A DNA stretch of 64,000 nucleotides from Flectonema sp. DT1601 (Eukaryota > Euglenozoa > Diplonemea > Diplonemida > Diplonemidae): contig OZ025813.1 in the NCBI GenBank assembly GCA_964019425.1, forward strand, positions 744,001-808,000. Direction: 5' to 3'. A model generated the notes under the pieces. That model saw only the letters and a list, made by a program, of their open reading frames with translations, did no database searches and was not told the origin of the DNA. The stretch's first letter is position 1. Every line of letters starts with the position of its first letter. This document shows positions 53,924 to 64,000 of the stretch, piece by piece. Made by a program: the position numbers and the translations under genes.

Positions 53924-54778
53924 CTTATTTCGATATTATATTCTTTTTTTCCCGTCTCTTTTTCGTTGTCTATTTGCAGTTCTGACGACGTTTAGACCAA
54001 AAAGGAAACGCTGTGGTCCCTTTTTTTTTTTTTTCGTGCACAAATAAAGAAACAAAATTAAGTGTTCTCCCAACCACTACATCGTGCAAGCTATTATGTT
54101 GCCACTTATGCGGTTGTGTTTCAGCCTTTTTTTTGATCATTGCCTGTGTAAACCTCACCAAGTATTAATTATAAACAGCTACTAACAAAATTGATGGTGA
54201 AGTTGAATGCAAGATTTTTTGTGATTTTTCAGAATTTGGGACTTTCCAAGTTTTCTAACAACACTAAACATGTCGGGTTGTAGCTTTCACAAAGGTTGCG
54301 TCTGTGTTATAGATTTTAATGCTCTCTGAGGCTTCTTACTGTAAATGATGACTTCATATGTAATTGATACAATAGAAATACTTTAACTTTATCACGTCCA
54401 TTGAATATATGTTATATTGGATGACAATCACTTACAGAATTTGATATGTCTAACTTCTGTGGTGTTTTTTCAAGTTAGAGATGAGGCAGTAGCAACACTT
54501 GTGAAGCGTTGCCGCACTGAAACAAGTTCTTCATGGACATTTTATTGTCTTTTTACACGTTTCAGTTTTGGAAAACAATTATCTGTGTAGCGGTTTCTAT
54601 CATTACTACTTACAAGAAATACAAGACACAGCTCAATAGTCATTTTGTTTGTATAAAGTGGTCTGAATCACTGTGGAGATCAATTAGTTTTAGTAGTGTT
54701 AACGTATTCACTCGATCTGACAGCATGTTGGTGCGCCCTTCCCTAACAACTCACCAACAACACAATAAATAAACAGAA
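52387..54778. other. 2.4-kb intergenic region with possible LRR relic
   Basis: No intact gene is supported. T/A tracts are frequent. Near 54480-54590 an open piece reads DEAVATLVKRCRTETSSSW, an RNI/LRR-like signature, with acceptor-like AGs around it; I could not extend it. The acceptor AAACAG ends at 54776, only 2 nt before the next start. Confidence 0.45.
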
Positions 54779-56555
54779 ATGGATTATCACGTGGGAGGGA
54801 TGCGAGAACGTTGGAACTCACCAACCAGCTTCTTGCTGGTGACAGGGCTGGCTTGCTGCGGGATTGCAACATCAATGAGGTTTCCTTGGATGATTGCGAA
54901 GTATGGAGCTGGATACTTATATATATTTATACTTGCTGTACTATTCGTGGGATGGCCACTTATTATATTAGAACTGGGGTTGGGACAGTTTCGTCAACAA
55001 GCTGCAAAAAAAGCTTTCTCAGTAATAGAACACCGCGCCTCTGGACTAGGACTCGGAGCATCATGGCTATCCTTATTAAGTGTGTGGTGTTATTCATCGT
55101 TATTAGCATACACGAGTGTGTACACGTGGTATTCAACATACACACCACTACCATGGAATTCAATCTCATGGGAGTATCCTCCAACGAATGTTACGTCCCC
55201 GGGATTGCCCTTATTATCATCTCAGCTTTATTTTCAAGATAAAATATCTGCTGAATTAGATCATCATTTCAGTTATGAACTTGTCAGTTGTTTAGTAGTG
55301 ATATGGTTTGGTCTTTATCTCCTAACATTCGATGGAGTTCTTGTCCCTAACAGAATCGCTGGGATAACAGCAGCATTTTACATCGGCATTCAAATTTTTA
55401 TCCTGGGCTACTGTTGCATAGAGCTTACAGGATCTGTTAAGAATGGTGTAGTCGATTTGTTTTTACCAAAAGAGGCACCCGGGTATGAATTAATCGTAGA
55501 CGCAATTACCCAAGCTCTGTTTACTTGTAATATTGGTCTGGCTGTGATGGTCGCATTTGGAAGTTATAATGAAGAGCACAGAGACATTGTGAAATACTCC
55601 ATGGTTGTGATTCTGATTATCTTGGTAGTGAGTCTTTTGACAGGCGCTTCGCTGTTTGCGATTCTTGGGTGGATTGCTCATAAAGATAGCAGGTGGTATG
55701 TTAAATCAGCAATAGACTTAATTCATTCATCAGATCGTTTATTCGGATACGAACTTACTCTCGTCACGTACGCTACTTTTTCTACGGATTTTAAAGGTGA
55801 TACAGCTAACGTTGTAGCTATTCTAACTTTCTTTTCGTTCTCTTTAGTTTGCATTGTTACCCTTCACGCTTGGTGTCTCGCACTTCTTGGTATACTCAGA
55901 GACTATTTTAATAATCCTAAAGTACATAAACTTGCTGGTTGTGCTTGTTTGGTAGGACTCGTTGGGTCAATTCCCTTTGCTTCTGGATGGTATGTTGATA
56001 TTTTAATTGAGTCGAAGGGTTGGTTAACAATAACTAAAACAACACACACAGGATTGGTTACACGATGCTTACCGACGCTGATCTGATGCTGGTTAGGGTT
56101 GGAGTCCCTTTGGCAGGTTTGATTTTGTTATTCTTTGTTGGAGGTGTTTTTTCTTCAAATCCGATAACAACAATAAAACAAAAAAAACAGCTGCTTGCCA
56201 AGCCTTTGTTGCTAGTTGGGGAGGAGGATCTGAAGAAAGTGATATCACAGAAATTCATAACAGAATTCAACTTCTAGGAAAGAAGCAACTCACTTCAACA
56301 TGGCTTGCGCTGGTTCAAATTGCCTCAGTAATTTGCTTCGCATGCAGCTTTATGGGTGCCTACATCACGATTTCAGAAACAAACTCTCCATGGCATACCG
56401 GAGTGGCCGGATTCCTAATTTCGATGTATCCTGTATTGTTAGTTGTTGGTTACTTTAGAGCACCTCCGACATCCAACGTAGATCACGTGTGGACAGATAA
56501 GGAGTTAACTACAACACAAGATCACACCAAAGATCTTGTTTCGATACCAACATAA
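54779..56555 (+). CDS. Neurotransmitter:sodium symporter (SLC6/SNF)-like transporter, three exons
   Basis: Exons 54779-55989, 56052-56143 and 56191-56555; 555 aa, typical for the family. A many-pass membrane protein of LeuT type: TM1 near 20-40 has TGLACCGIATSMRFPWMIAKYGAG, a divergent form of the family's G-N-x-WRFPY motif. TM2 follows (LIILELGLGQF), and a glycosylatable loop with NVT is near 135. The first exon ends inside GW, and a 62-nt GTATGT..CACAG intron restores GYTMLTDADLMLV. A 47-nt intron (donor GTGTTT) then joins the TM helix to ACQAFVASWGGG; a donor at 56117 is an alternative. Substrate unknown; Na+-coupled amino acid or amine uptake is inferred. Without these introns the gene looks truncated. 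Confidence 0.82.
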
Positions 56556-57774
56556 GTATTTCCGAGTTGAGAAATGGTTTTATTTAATAGATATGTATTG
56601 GTGGGCTCAGCTACGGTGATTTCCGTGAAAACGTTCGGTTGCCCTTTTTTTTACCCATCGGGACTCGGGCTTTTTTTTTTTTTTTTTTTTTTGGGTTAAA
56701 GACCCCTCCTGAGATGGTGAAAAAAAGGGGAAAAAAAAAAAAAAAAAAAAAACCCCTTACCCTCACCTTGCTCTTGTGTAAGGTACTAATAACAAACGAA
56801 AAAAAAAAAAAAAAAAAATTGTGTTATTGTCTACAAGAAAGCTATTCACCCTTTGCAGACACGTTTTCTGTCTTATGGTTAGGTTTTGGTTTTTTCGGTG
56901 TTTTTTTTTTATTTTTTATTTATTGCTTTTCTCGTTTTGGTTTCCACACCCCCCTTTTATTACAAAGTTGAGGAAAAATATCGTTCCCCAATCAACAATA
57001 CGAGAATTAAAAAAAAAAAATTTTTTTTTTATTCAGATTAACTATATTTCATTTGAACGCAGCTTGGCTTTCAATTTTTGAGCAGTTACTTTTCTGATTA
57101 TTCGTCAGTTTTCAAAAAAAAAAAAGAAATATTTAAAAATATATATTTTAAAGCAACTATTATCGTCTTCTATTTTATATAAAGGTGCGATGCCTGGTCG
57201 GTTGTTTTGTCTTATAGGACTACGTGATGTTGAGAGGCACTTTTTTTTTTTTTTTTTTTGAAAAAAAAACTGATACGAATAAACGCCCCAGACACGTCAT
57301 TTATGTGAACATCACAATAATACTGCTACAAGTGTCTGCCTAACAATGTTGGGTAGCAAAGTAAGCGGGATACAAACTACTACAGTCTGGCCTTTTTTTT
57401 TTTTTTTTTTTTTTTTTCATTCTTTTCGTTACTGATTTCTATGCTTCTTGTTGTCCGTGTAGGTCAGCAAGAAGCGGTTGATGGCTCTCGCTCCCCCACG
57501 TCTTTTTTTACTATCCACCTGAGAGGGTTAATTCTTATGTTCGAGGTTGATATCACAAAAAATCAATTTACCCTCCCCCCTCTGTTCTTTCTGTAGCAAA
57601 ATTATAAGAATTTCGTAAAGAAGGAAAAGGGGAGCAACGTATCAAGTTTAACGACTACTGATGAGCTATTCTTCGTGTTTTGCTCAGTTAAATAGGATTT
57701 GCCTTTCCTGGTTGATATTTTCAGTTTTTATTTTTATTATTGGTCAGGAAACCATTAAACCTGTTTACTACTTT
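56556..57774. other. Intergenic region
   Basis: Long T and A tracts (56671-56692, 56731-56752, 57241-57259, 57392-57418). No gene is seen on either strand. Confidence 0.55.
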
Positions 57775-58183
57775 ATATGAGAGGATGCCAAAAGTACAGG
57801 ACTATTTGGGCCAAAGGTAACTGGCAGCACCTGGAACATATTCTGACCACTTTTCCTACTATGTTCTATACTCGAAAAATTGAAATCCGTGTCTGGGATC
57901 CCACTTTACTCATCGCCAGTTCCAAAATTCCATATTTTCTCATGCAAAATGGTTGTATTTTGCACTGTGGGTGACTGTAACTAAGGGGGAAGCAGGTTAG
58001 TACAAAGTTCCTACTTAACACCAATCTATGGTAATTGCAATCTCCCTTCTGTTTCAGAGAAAAGGATTGGCAAACTTAGAACACTTAATGTAGTTACACT
58101 GATGGGGTTTGCCCGTGCACGAACTAGGTACTAATAGAACGCTCAACATGCTGTCACAATTGTTTGGTAGTGTGCTGGTACAC

Positions 58184-58423
58184 TCACTCCTTTCTTCGTT
58201 TGAGATACATTCTCATGGGGCCAGAGGACACGGTTGTGCTGCTAGTCTCTGAGTCTGAAGCTCCAGTGGTACTGCTGCTGCATTCTGTGTCTTGAGATCT
58301 CTCTAAGCCAGGGCAGTTCCTTCTATCATGACCATGTTCACCACATGCCCCACACTTCCGCTTCTTCCTTCCTGACTGTGGGGGGGGTCTTACTGGTGTT
58401 CTGCTTCTTAAGGCTGCGCGCAT
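58184..58423 (-). CDS. Transposon-encoded CCHC zinc-knuckle fragment
   Basis: 79 aa frame with a CCHC knuckle (CGACGEHGHDRRNCPG), preceded by basic sequence and followed by a Ser/Thr-rich tail. Such knuckles end many DNA transposases, Mutator-like ones among them. It overlaps another minus-strand frame at 58338-58544 (ISDDTDECEQIEHSK...), which probably lies between it and the N-terminal part. Confidence 0.55.
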   Translation of the reverse strand: MRAALRSRTPVRPPPQSGRKKRKCGACGEHGHDRRNCPGLERSQDTECSSSTTGASDSETSSTTVSSGPMRMYLKRRKE

Positions 58424-58515
58424 GTGCTATACCTCCAAACAAGACATCCTTCTCTCGCTTATTCTTCAGAGAGTTGATGAGCTTCGAGTGCTCGATCTGT
58501 TCACATTCGTCGGTA

Positions 58516-59304
58516 TCATCGCTGATGGTCAGGGGTTCTGCCAATTATCAGTTTCTCGGTCTTCGTTAACGACCGGGGGTGTGAGCTGCGTTCCACTACA
58601 GAGGAATATCCGCTCTTCCTTTCAACACCCTTTATTAGCTTGGTGAGTTTCTTGCGAATACCCTGACCAGCTGGGCAGTAGTTGCAAACGTCTGTTTGAC
58701 AAGCCAACTTTCGATATTGGTCAGGTCGCATCCGACGATAAGTCGTGTGAGATACAACGCCTTTGAGCACACTGTTTGCATAGATTGAGCCGTGCGGAGG
58801 GAGGACGTTCTGTATCGTTACAGTAGAGTTGCGCTGCTTAGACAGCCGCTTCATGACGATGCTTGTCTCGGAGCATGATGCCCTGTACTCTGTATCTACC
58901 ACTTGTTCTAATTCCGGACATATCTTCCTTGGGCGACCAATCTCTGCTGGCTGCTGATCCCTGTTAAGCCACGCAGTTCTCTTAAAGGGTATAGCTGCCT
59001 CAAGAATGTGTTTGTGAGTCCATCCTTCTTCCGCCAAACTCTGCATAACCTCACGCCGATCACCGGTTTCCATCTTGACCAGCTTCTCGCCGAGCACCCT
59101 TGAGCGGTTTGAAGAGATCATGCATGCGATGCGAACACAACCTCGGTGGGGCGAAAGTAACAAGACGAGTGGCACAACGAAGAAGTGGGTAAAGGTCATT
59201 AGGAAGCTGCTCGAGTGTCTATCTGGGGGGGATATACCCACTCTACTGAGAGGTACAGTTGGGAATTCCGTGCTTTGGAAGAGCGTTGTACCAGTTGTAT
59301 TCAT
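58516..59304 (-). CDS. Transposon-encoded protein, N-terminal part
   Basis: 262 aa frame. The likely start is an internal Met: METGDRREVMQSLAEEGW, followed by a helix-turn-helix-like segment (THKHILEAAIPFKRTAWL) suited to binding the inverted repeats. A Cys-containing segment (CQTDVCNYCPAGQ) near residue 210 may bind zinc. No DDE/D catalytic core is recognised. The frame closes before the zinc knuckle encoded further on, in another frame; an intron or a frameshift may separate them. Confidence 0.55.
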   Translation of the reverse strand: MNTTGTTLFQSTEFPTVPLSRVGISPPDRHSSSFLMTFTHFFVVPLVLLLSPHRGCVRIACMISSNRSRVLGEKLVKMETGDRREVMQSLAEEGWTHKHILEAAIPFKRTAWLNRDQQPAEIGRPRKICPELEQVVDTEYRASCSETSIVMKRLSKQRNSTVTIQNVLPPHGSIYANSVLKGVVSHTTYRRMRPDQYRKLACQTDVCNYCPAGQGIRKKLTKLIKGVERKSGYSSVVERSSHPRSLTKTEKLIIGRTPDHQR

Positions 59305-59568
59305 TGTTAGTCTATGAGTTTATGTAGGACGAAGTTGGGTAGAAACCATAAAACCGCCCCAATTGTACCCACGGTCAGTGTAAATATAACCATTTTGCAT
59401 GTGAAAATATGGAATTTTGGAACTGGCGATGAGTAAAGTGGGATCCCAGACACGGAATTCAATTTTTCGAGTATAGAACATAGTAGGAAAAGTGGTCAGA
59501 ATATGGCCAAGGTGCCGTCAGTTACCTTTGGCCCAAATAGTCCTGTACTTTTGGCACATCCTCATATA

Positions 59569-60616
59569 TATATATTTTTTTTTTTTTTGTGTGTTTTTTT
59601 TGTTATTATTAGTGAAATCTACATGAGACATTATTTTCGTAATAGGCAAAAAAAAAAAAATTATTGTCGTTCTCCCATTGTTGTAGAGCAGGACTACATT
59701 TTTTCAAGTTAAAAAAAATAAAAAAAAATCGAATGGAATTGTCCGTACGGGTTACCCATTACCTAGTAGAGAGTAAGTGTATTATGAACGACACAACACG
59801 TTGACACGCCAAAAGATAAGAATCTCTCTCTCTTTTGGAATTCTTCTTGACGTGTATTGCTGTTGTGTTGTTTCCCTTCTACGTCCCAATAGACTTTGGT
59901 TGGTTTTGTTCCACTTTTAAGGAACTATGAAATAAAAAAATAAAATAAAATAAACTTTTTAAAAAAAAAAAAAAAAATTAGAATAATCAACTGCCACGTG
60001 CGGTAATAACTTTCAGGTGTTTGGGATATATCTTATCTTTTTTTTTTATTCCCCGTATTGTAGTACAACCAGACGAATTGAAGAAAAGATTTTTTTTTTT
60101 TTTCTCGGTTAGTTCTGCTCTTTTCATAGCAAGACACCACCTAGTAGAAAGACGCTGTAATGTTTTTTCACTCTTTTTTTTTTTTTTTTAAAAAAAAAAA
60201 TATAGTATTGAAAATAAACGCCACCGACTAGATTCCTGCAGTGTACACTAGCTCTCGATTTCTTATTAATATATCGTTTTTTTATTTATTTATATATTCT
60301 TGACTTACTTCTATTAGAAAATAGCTGTATACGTAGAGCTGCGATGCAAAAAAAAAAAAAAGTATTTTTATAAAAAAAAAAAAAAAAAAAAAAATTCACC
60401 CCCCTTTTTTTTCTTTTTTTCTATTTTTTTTTCTCTTTTATGTTTACAGTTCAGTTAATATATGGGTCCTTATCGTGAAAAATAGCCCTTTCTCTCACTT
60501 CTTTTGGGAAGCTGCAGAGGGACTCCGGTTTGGTGCCAAGAATTAGATTGACTGGCGTATTAGTATGATACCCTTCTTTATTGCAACAGAGAAAAAAAAA
60601 AAAAAAAAAAGCCAGC
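59569..60616. other. Intergenic region
   Basis: AT-rich spacer with many homopolymers (A-tracts near 59960, 60347, 60372 and 60592). An acceptor (TTGCAACAG) ends at 60589, followed by an A-rich leader to the next start. No gene is seen. Confidence 0.55.
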
Positions 60617-62824
60617 ATGTTGATTGTGTTGCCTTTGATCACTATACTGACGGTCTCGCAGTGTAACTTAACAGGTTTTTATGGAGGAGACATGTTTTAT
60701 TATAAGGCAGATGAGATGATTGCGTGTTACAATACTGTTCCTGTTGACGTTGGTGTCGTATCTGAAGCAACAATGGCCGCGAGGGAAATGATTGAGTTCT
60801 ACGAAGACACTTATAACAACAATTCATCCGATCACAGCATCATAGGAAAAGCAGATCTAAAACAGTCAATCATAGCATACACTTATAAGAAGTGGAATAG
60901 TGATTATATTTTTCATAAATCTATGGCAAAGTTATTTCTAAAACAACAAGATCCCAACACTGTTTATATAATTCCTAAAGGATACCATGCGTTATACACT
61001 TTACCGTTTACATTAGGATCAAGGATTGAATCGGGTGAACAGGTTCTTTATATTAGGGAGTTGCATACTATTTTTAATCGGGTTTCTAAAAATCAACCAT
61101 GGGCTGTTTTGAAGGCTGGTGACATCATTGATGAGATAAACGGATTTCCAGCAGTTAGGTATCTCGCTGCCCTTCTCGATGAGAATGGACTTTCTAAGTC
61201 GAAAGGAACAGAACTAAATCATTATTTAAATAATTATCGTGAAAGTTTTGGTTTAGGTCTCAACATACTCGGTTTTGAAATGAAATTATTTAACCTTACT
61301 CTATCTGGTGGAAGTGTATTCTCAATCCCACTCTATGTTGGTAAAAATATACCTTCAGTGACGACAGGTAATGTATTATCATCCAATGCTTATTCCAGTG
61401 GTAATTCACATAAGAGTCTTTCTGATTACCTGTACGGCAATCAAACTTCATCTGAAAACCAATTATGGAGTCACGGAAAAGTACTTTCTCAGTATCCAAA
61501 TGGTAGTAGTAATCCAACAGTTGTTTGTTCATCTTTTGAAAATTTCAATAAATCAGTGATGTATTTGTATGTTGAGTCTTTTATACCAAAAGCAACGACT
61601 GATGCCTGTGGTAGTATTGAGTCAAATTTCAACTTCTTGAAAGTTGTTGAAAAATGTAATGCGTACGGAGCTTCTCACTCCCCACGTATTTCTGAACTGA
61701 TATTGGACGTTAGAAGTAATCACGGTGGTAATATGTGGCTTTATAATACTGTATTGGATTTTTTATCTCCAAGACTCTGGCTACCCGAGGAATTGAGAGA
61801 CATTTCTAAAAGGGTTCCGAGATTTCGTATTGATCCGCCTTCAGCTGCCTGGACCAAGGGAACTTTTGAATACTCCTTTACGAATTACTCATTAGTATTT
61901 ATCGACTCTTACATTTCTACAATCATAGACAGTCAGGCATACAATGTGGTCTACAGTGATACTGGTGAGAATATGTATGATGAATCATTGAGAAAAAGCA
62001 ACCCAAAAGAAGCATCTCAGAAATTAAAAGAATTGATTATGAGCAGACTTACGAAGAGAAGCAGAGCAGCAGGATCTCCAGAAGTTTGGGTTGCTCCAAA
62101 AATCAATATCCTGTGGGAAACTCTTGAGGGATTGAAATCCGCTGCAACGACATGTGGAATATCTGAGAGTGAAATGCCAAGGAAACCAACAAAAGGTTTT
62201 CACACCGCTAAAATACTGTCTCTCGGGGAATGTGCTGGAGCTTGTTCTGAAGCTGTAAAGATATTAGCAAGGTCGGACATCGCAACTATGTTTACTGCTG
62301 GTGGTATTAAAGGACAACCTCATAGGGTTACTACCTCAGCTAGTAGTCCTGTAAAGCTGTGGAATGACTGGGTAAAAGAAGTTTCAGACACTGGTATCCT
62401 CAAACCAATAAAAAAAACAAATGCGGTTATGGCTTTCGGTCTCGCAGTTTTTTTAACAAAACCAAACGATGAAAATTTAGGTGAATCTGGACCTTTGTAT
62501 GCCGACTATGTTTTGCCTTATTGGCCTCCGTTTTCTTCAGAAACAGAACTATCAATGTTTAATGAAATGGCTGCAACACCTATAGACTCCAACACTGGTT
62601 GGGCAGAATACGAAATCGGAATGTTGAAACCTTCTGGATCGGTTTATATAATAGCACCTGATAGTAACAATGAAATATTTAATTTGGTTCTTGCGATTGG
62701 ATTTCCCAGTGTCATAGTGGCAATCATAGTGACTGTTTGTTGTATGATTTATTGCAGCAAGGGTCCTGGTCAGAGCATCCGTGTTGTTGATAGAAAAGAA
62801 AAATTATATGCGACATGCTACTGA
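60617..62824 (+). CDS. Secreted/membrane-anchored S41-like peptidase homologue, possibly inactive
   Basis: 735 aa. Residues 1-17 are a signal peptide (MLIVLPLITILTVSQC). About 110-190 includes a PDZ-like stretch (AGDIIDEINGFPAV). The S41-like core has LILDVRSNHGGNMWL (strand and oxyanion loop) near 365 and LSLGECAGACSEAVKIL near 536-552. In S41 relatives the nucleophile is a Ser in a C-x-S-x-C-like setting, and here that place appears to be Gly541. A C-terminal transmembrane helix (about 695-718, SVIVAIIVTVCCMIYC) is followed by a short cytosolic tail. There are many N-glycosylation sites. A surface protease or pseudoprotease is inferred. An in-frame TTG upstream is not needed. Confidence 0.72.
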   Translation: MLIVLPLITILTVSQCNLTGFYGGDMFYYKADEMIACYNTVPVDVGVVSEATMAAREMIEFYEDTYNNNSSDHSIIGKADLKQSIIAYTYKKWNSDYIFHKSMAKLFLKQQDPNTVYIIPKGYHALYTLPFTLGSRIESGEQVLYIRELHTIFNRVSKNQPWAVLKAGDIIDEINGFPAVRYLAALLDENGLSKSKGTELNHYLNNYRESFGLGLNILGFEMKLFNLTLSGGSVFSIPLYVGKNIPSVTTGNVLSSNAYSSGNSHKSLSDYLYGNQTSSENQLWSHGKVLSQYPNGSSNPTVVCSSFENFNKSVMYLYVESFIPKATTDACGSIESNFNFLKVVEKCNAYGASHSPRISELILDVRSNHGGNMWLYNTVLDFLSPRLWLPEELRDISKRVPRFRIDPPSAAWTKGTFEYSFTNYSLVFIDSYISTIIDSQAYNVVYSDTGENMYDESLRKSNPKEASQKLKELIMSRLTKRSRAAGSPEVWVAPKINILWETLEGLKSAATTCGISESEMPRKPTKGFHTAKILSLGECAGACSEAVKILARSDIATMFTAGGIKGQPHRVTTSASSPVKLWNDWVKEVSDTGILKPIKKTNAVMAFGLAVFLTKPNDENLGESGPLYADYVLPYWPPFSSETELSMFNEMAATPIDSNTGWAEYEIGMLKPSGSVYIIAPDSNNEIFNLVLAIGFPSVIVAIIVTVCCMIYCSKGPGQSIRVVDRKEKLYATCY

Positions 62825-63978
62825 GTTATTAAAAATAACAAATTTCTTTTTACACACCCTTTCTTTTTTTTTCTTTTTTTTTTTTTTTTTCAATTATATA
62901 TTGTTGTCTTTTGCACCACTAAAAGTGTTGAAAGCAGCAGTTTGACTGTGCACGTCGGCTCGTGTGTTGTCGACGTGTTGCATGTTAAAAGTATTATTTC
63001 TCCTCATTGGGTTCCATAATCACACAAACAGTTGTTTGGGGTGTTTTGGAAAACTTATTATTTTTACCTTTTTAATTTTATTTTGCGTGATAAGCAGTCA
63101 GTTTTACATATAACCACTAATTTCTTCAACCGTGTGAGCAGTTGGACTCCTAACTCTTTTGCTGCTTTCTTTTCAACTTCTGTTTTTTTCGTTCATATTT
63201 TCGATCGTTTAGAAGTTCTCTTATAGCAGTTTCTATTTTTTTATTTTTTAACCTAATAAAGTGCTGGCAGTGTACACATGTGTTCATATTTTGTTTACCT
63301 AAGCTATACTAGGTTTTCATTTTTTTTTTATTTTTTTTTTTTTTTTTTTTAAATTAAATTTATTGATAGTACGCATGTCCTTTCTGCCCCCCTTTTTTTT
63401 TCAGGTTTGTTTTTTTTTTCCTACAAACCAACTGCAACGAGCTAAACCTAAGCAGCTCAACTGGCTTGTAATGTGTCATAAGATTCACTTTTGACAAAAG
63501 TCTGGCAAAAAAAAAAAAAAAAGAAATTACACAAGGTTTGGTTTCTAATTGATTATTTTATTTATTTATTCTTTTTTTCCCCTTGTGAATTTTCTTTTAA
63601 CTTTTACCTCTTTCTCTCTCTCTCTACCTGCCGCAATATAGAAACAGTTCTTTTTTTTTTTTTTTTTTTAGTTTTTTCAGGTGGGTAAGATATCAGAAAA
63701 AAAAAATATCAATTCACCTCTTTCAAGAAAAAACAAAAAAAAAAAAAAAAAAAAAAACTTACTAACTACGGAACTGATAACAGTACTTTTATTATTGTAC
63801 GGTCTCTACGTTCTAGTCTACAACTAACATATAGCATCTTTCGACACCCGTTTGAGTCACTGATTCAAAATCGTTTTCTGGGCATCTGTATTGCTCAAAA
63901 ATGACGTTTTTTTTTTTTGTTGTCTGAAATCGTATTTTTTTCTTTTTTTGTATTGTTTTCAGTCATAATCATACAAAA
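62825..63978. other. Intergenic region
   Basis: T-rich spacer without a gene; CT-repeat near 63612-63625. It ends in TATTGTTTTCAG (AG at 63962) and a 16-nt leader. Confidence 0.55.
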
Positions 63979-64000
63979 ATGCTCAATCAGCCCCAGGGAA
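63979..64000 (+). CDS. Start of a further gene (partial)
   Basis: ATG CTC AAT CAG CCC CAG GGA, 16 nt after a strong acceptor, in the same arrangement as the other genes. The frame is open to the end of the window (MLNQPQG). Too short for any functional call. Confidence 0.5.

Larger units (their letters stand above)
57775..59568 (-). mobile_element. DNA transposon with about 190-bp terminal inverted repeats
   Basis: The outer about 185 nt (57780-57965 and 59381-59563) are inverted repeats with only about ten differences, counted by eye. They start GAGGATG and include AGTACAGGACTATTTGGGCC. Both ends sit in TATAT sequence, so a TA-type target is possible but unproven. The base composition of the interior is clearly less homopolymeric than the flanks. 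Minus-strand open frames fill it. The element is about 1.8 kb, small for a full transposase, so a deletion derivative is likely. The superfamily is not certain. Confidence 0.88.

Noticed and set aside
1-64000. CRISPR arrays, bacterial operons, virus-derived elements
   Set aside because: No regularly spaced direct repeats, no bacterial ribosome-binding sites, and no reverse transcriptase, integrase, capsid or envelope sequence was seen.

Overview
This is a eukaryotic nuclear window. The protein set is of protist type: kinesin, PP2C phosphatase, PPR protein, A-to-I tRNA deaminase, neurotransmitter-symporter-like carrier, nitronate monooxygenase, cysteine-synthesis fusion enzyme, PH-like and ankyrin proteins. 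Every protein gene I can support lies on the + strand. Almost every start codon lies 2-50 bases after a pyrimidine-tract-AG acceptor, with no sign of an upstream coding exon. Short GT-AG cis-introns (about 47-99 nt) also occur. One-strand gene arrays, acceptors next to start codons, and a repeat of the type ending ALVSKYGPEP (seen widely in kinetoplastids and some other protists) together suggest a euglenozoan or another spliced-leader protist. That placement is inference. Non-coding DNA is saturated with A and T homopolymers of 10-40 nt, which are nearly absent from the coding exons.

Layout. 0.7-8.2 kb: three paralogues sharing an SH3/Tudor-like module plus a RAMA-like module, each with a different C-terminus (basic tail; eight ankyrin repeats; PHD-like finger plus Ulp1/SENP protease). 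8.4-16.4 kb: a membrane-anchored ankyrin protein, a KH protein with a GRGE-rich tail, an F-box gene with possible LRR exons, and a kinesin with a C-terminal PH-like domain. 16.8-29.4 kb: a lipid-anchored protein, nitronate monooxygenase, PPR protein, two coiled-coil/low-complexity proteins, a broken or intron-rich LRR-like locus, a CPSF6-like RRM protein and PP2C. 29.4-38.2 kb: a gene-poor stretch with coding-like LRR fragments and small repeats. 38.2-52.4 kb: ADAT1-like deaminase, an ankyrin/coiled-coil protein, a large unknown protein, a divergent kinase, a PH-like protein, a His-tract coiled-coil protein and an OASS-pseudoOASS-SAT fusion. 54.8-56.6 kb: a symporter with two introns. 57.8-59.6 kb: a DNA transposon with about 190-bp inverted repeats. 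60.6-62.8 kb: a membrane-anchored S41-like protein. A new gene starts in the last 22 bases.

The best candidates for something undescribed are the SH3-RAMA reader family, especially the member joining a putative modified-DNA reader to a SUMO-type protease, and the single-chain cysteine synthase complex. The latter has one live and one apparently dead PLP domain and a terminal isoleucine like the tail SAT normally uses to dock OASS. A conserved hairpin repeated three times at 45.2-45.8 kb is the best non-coding candidate.
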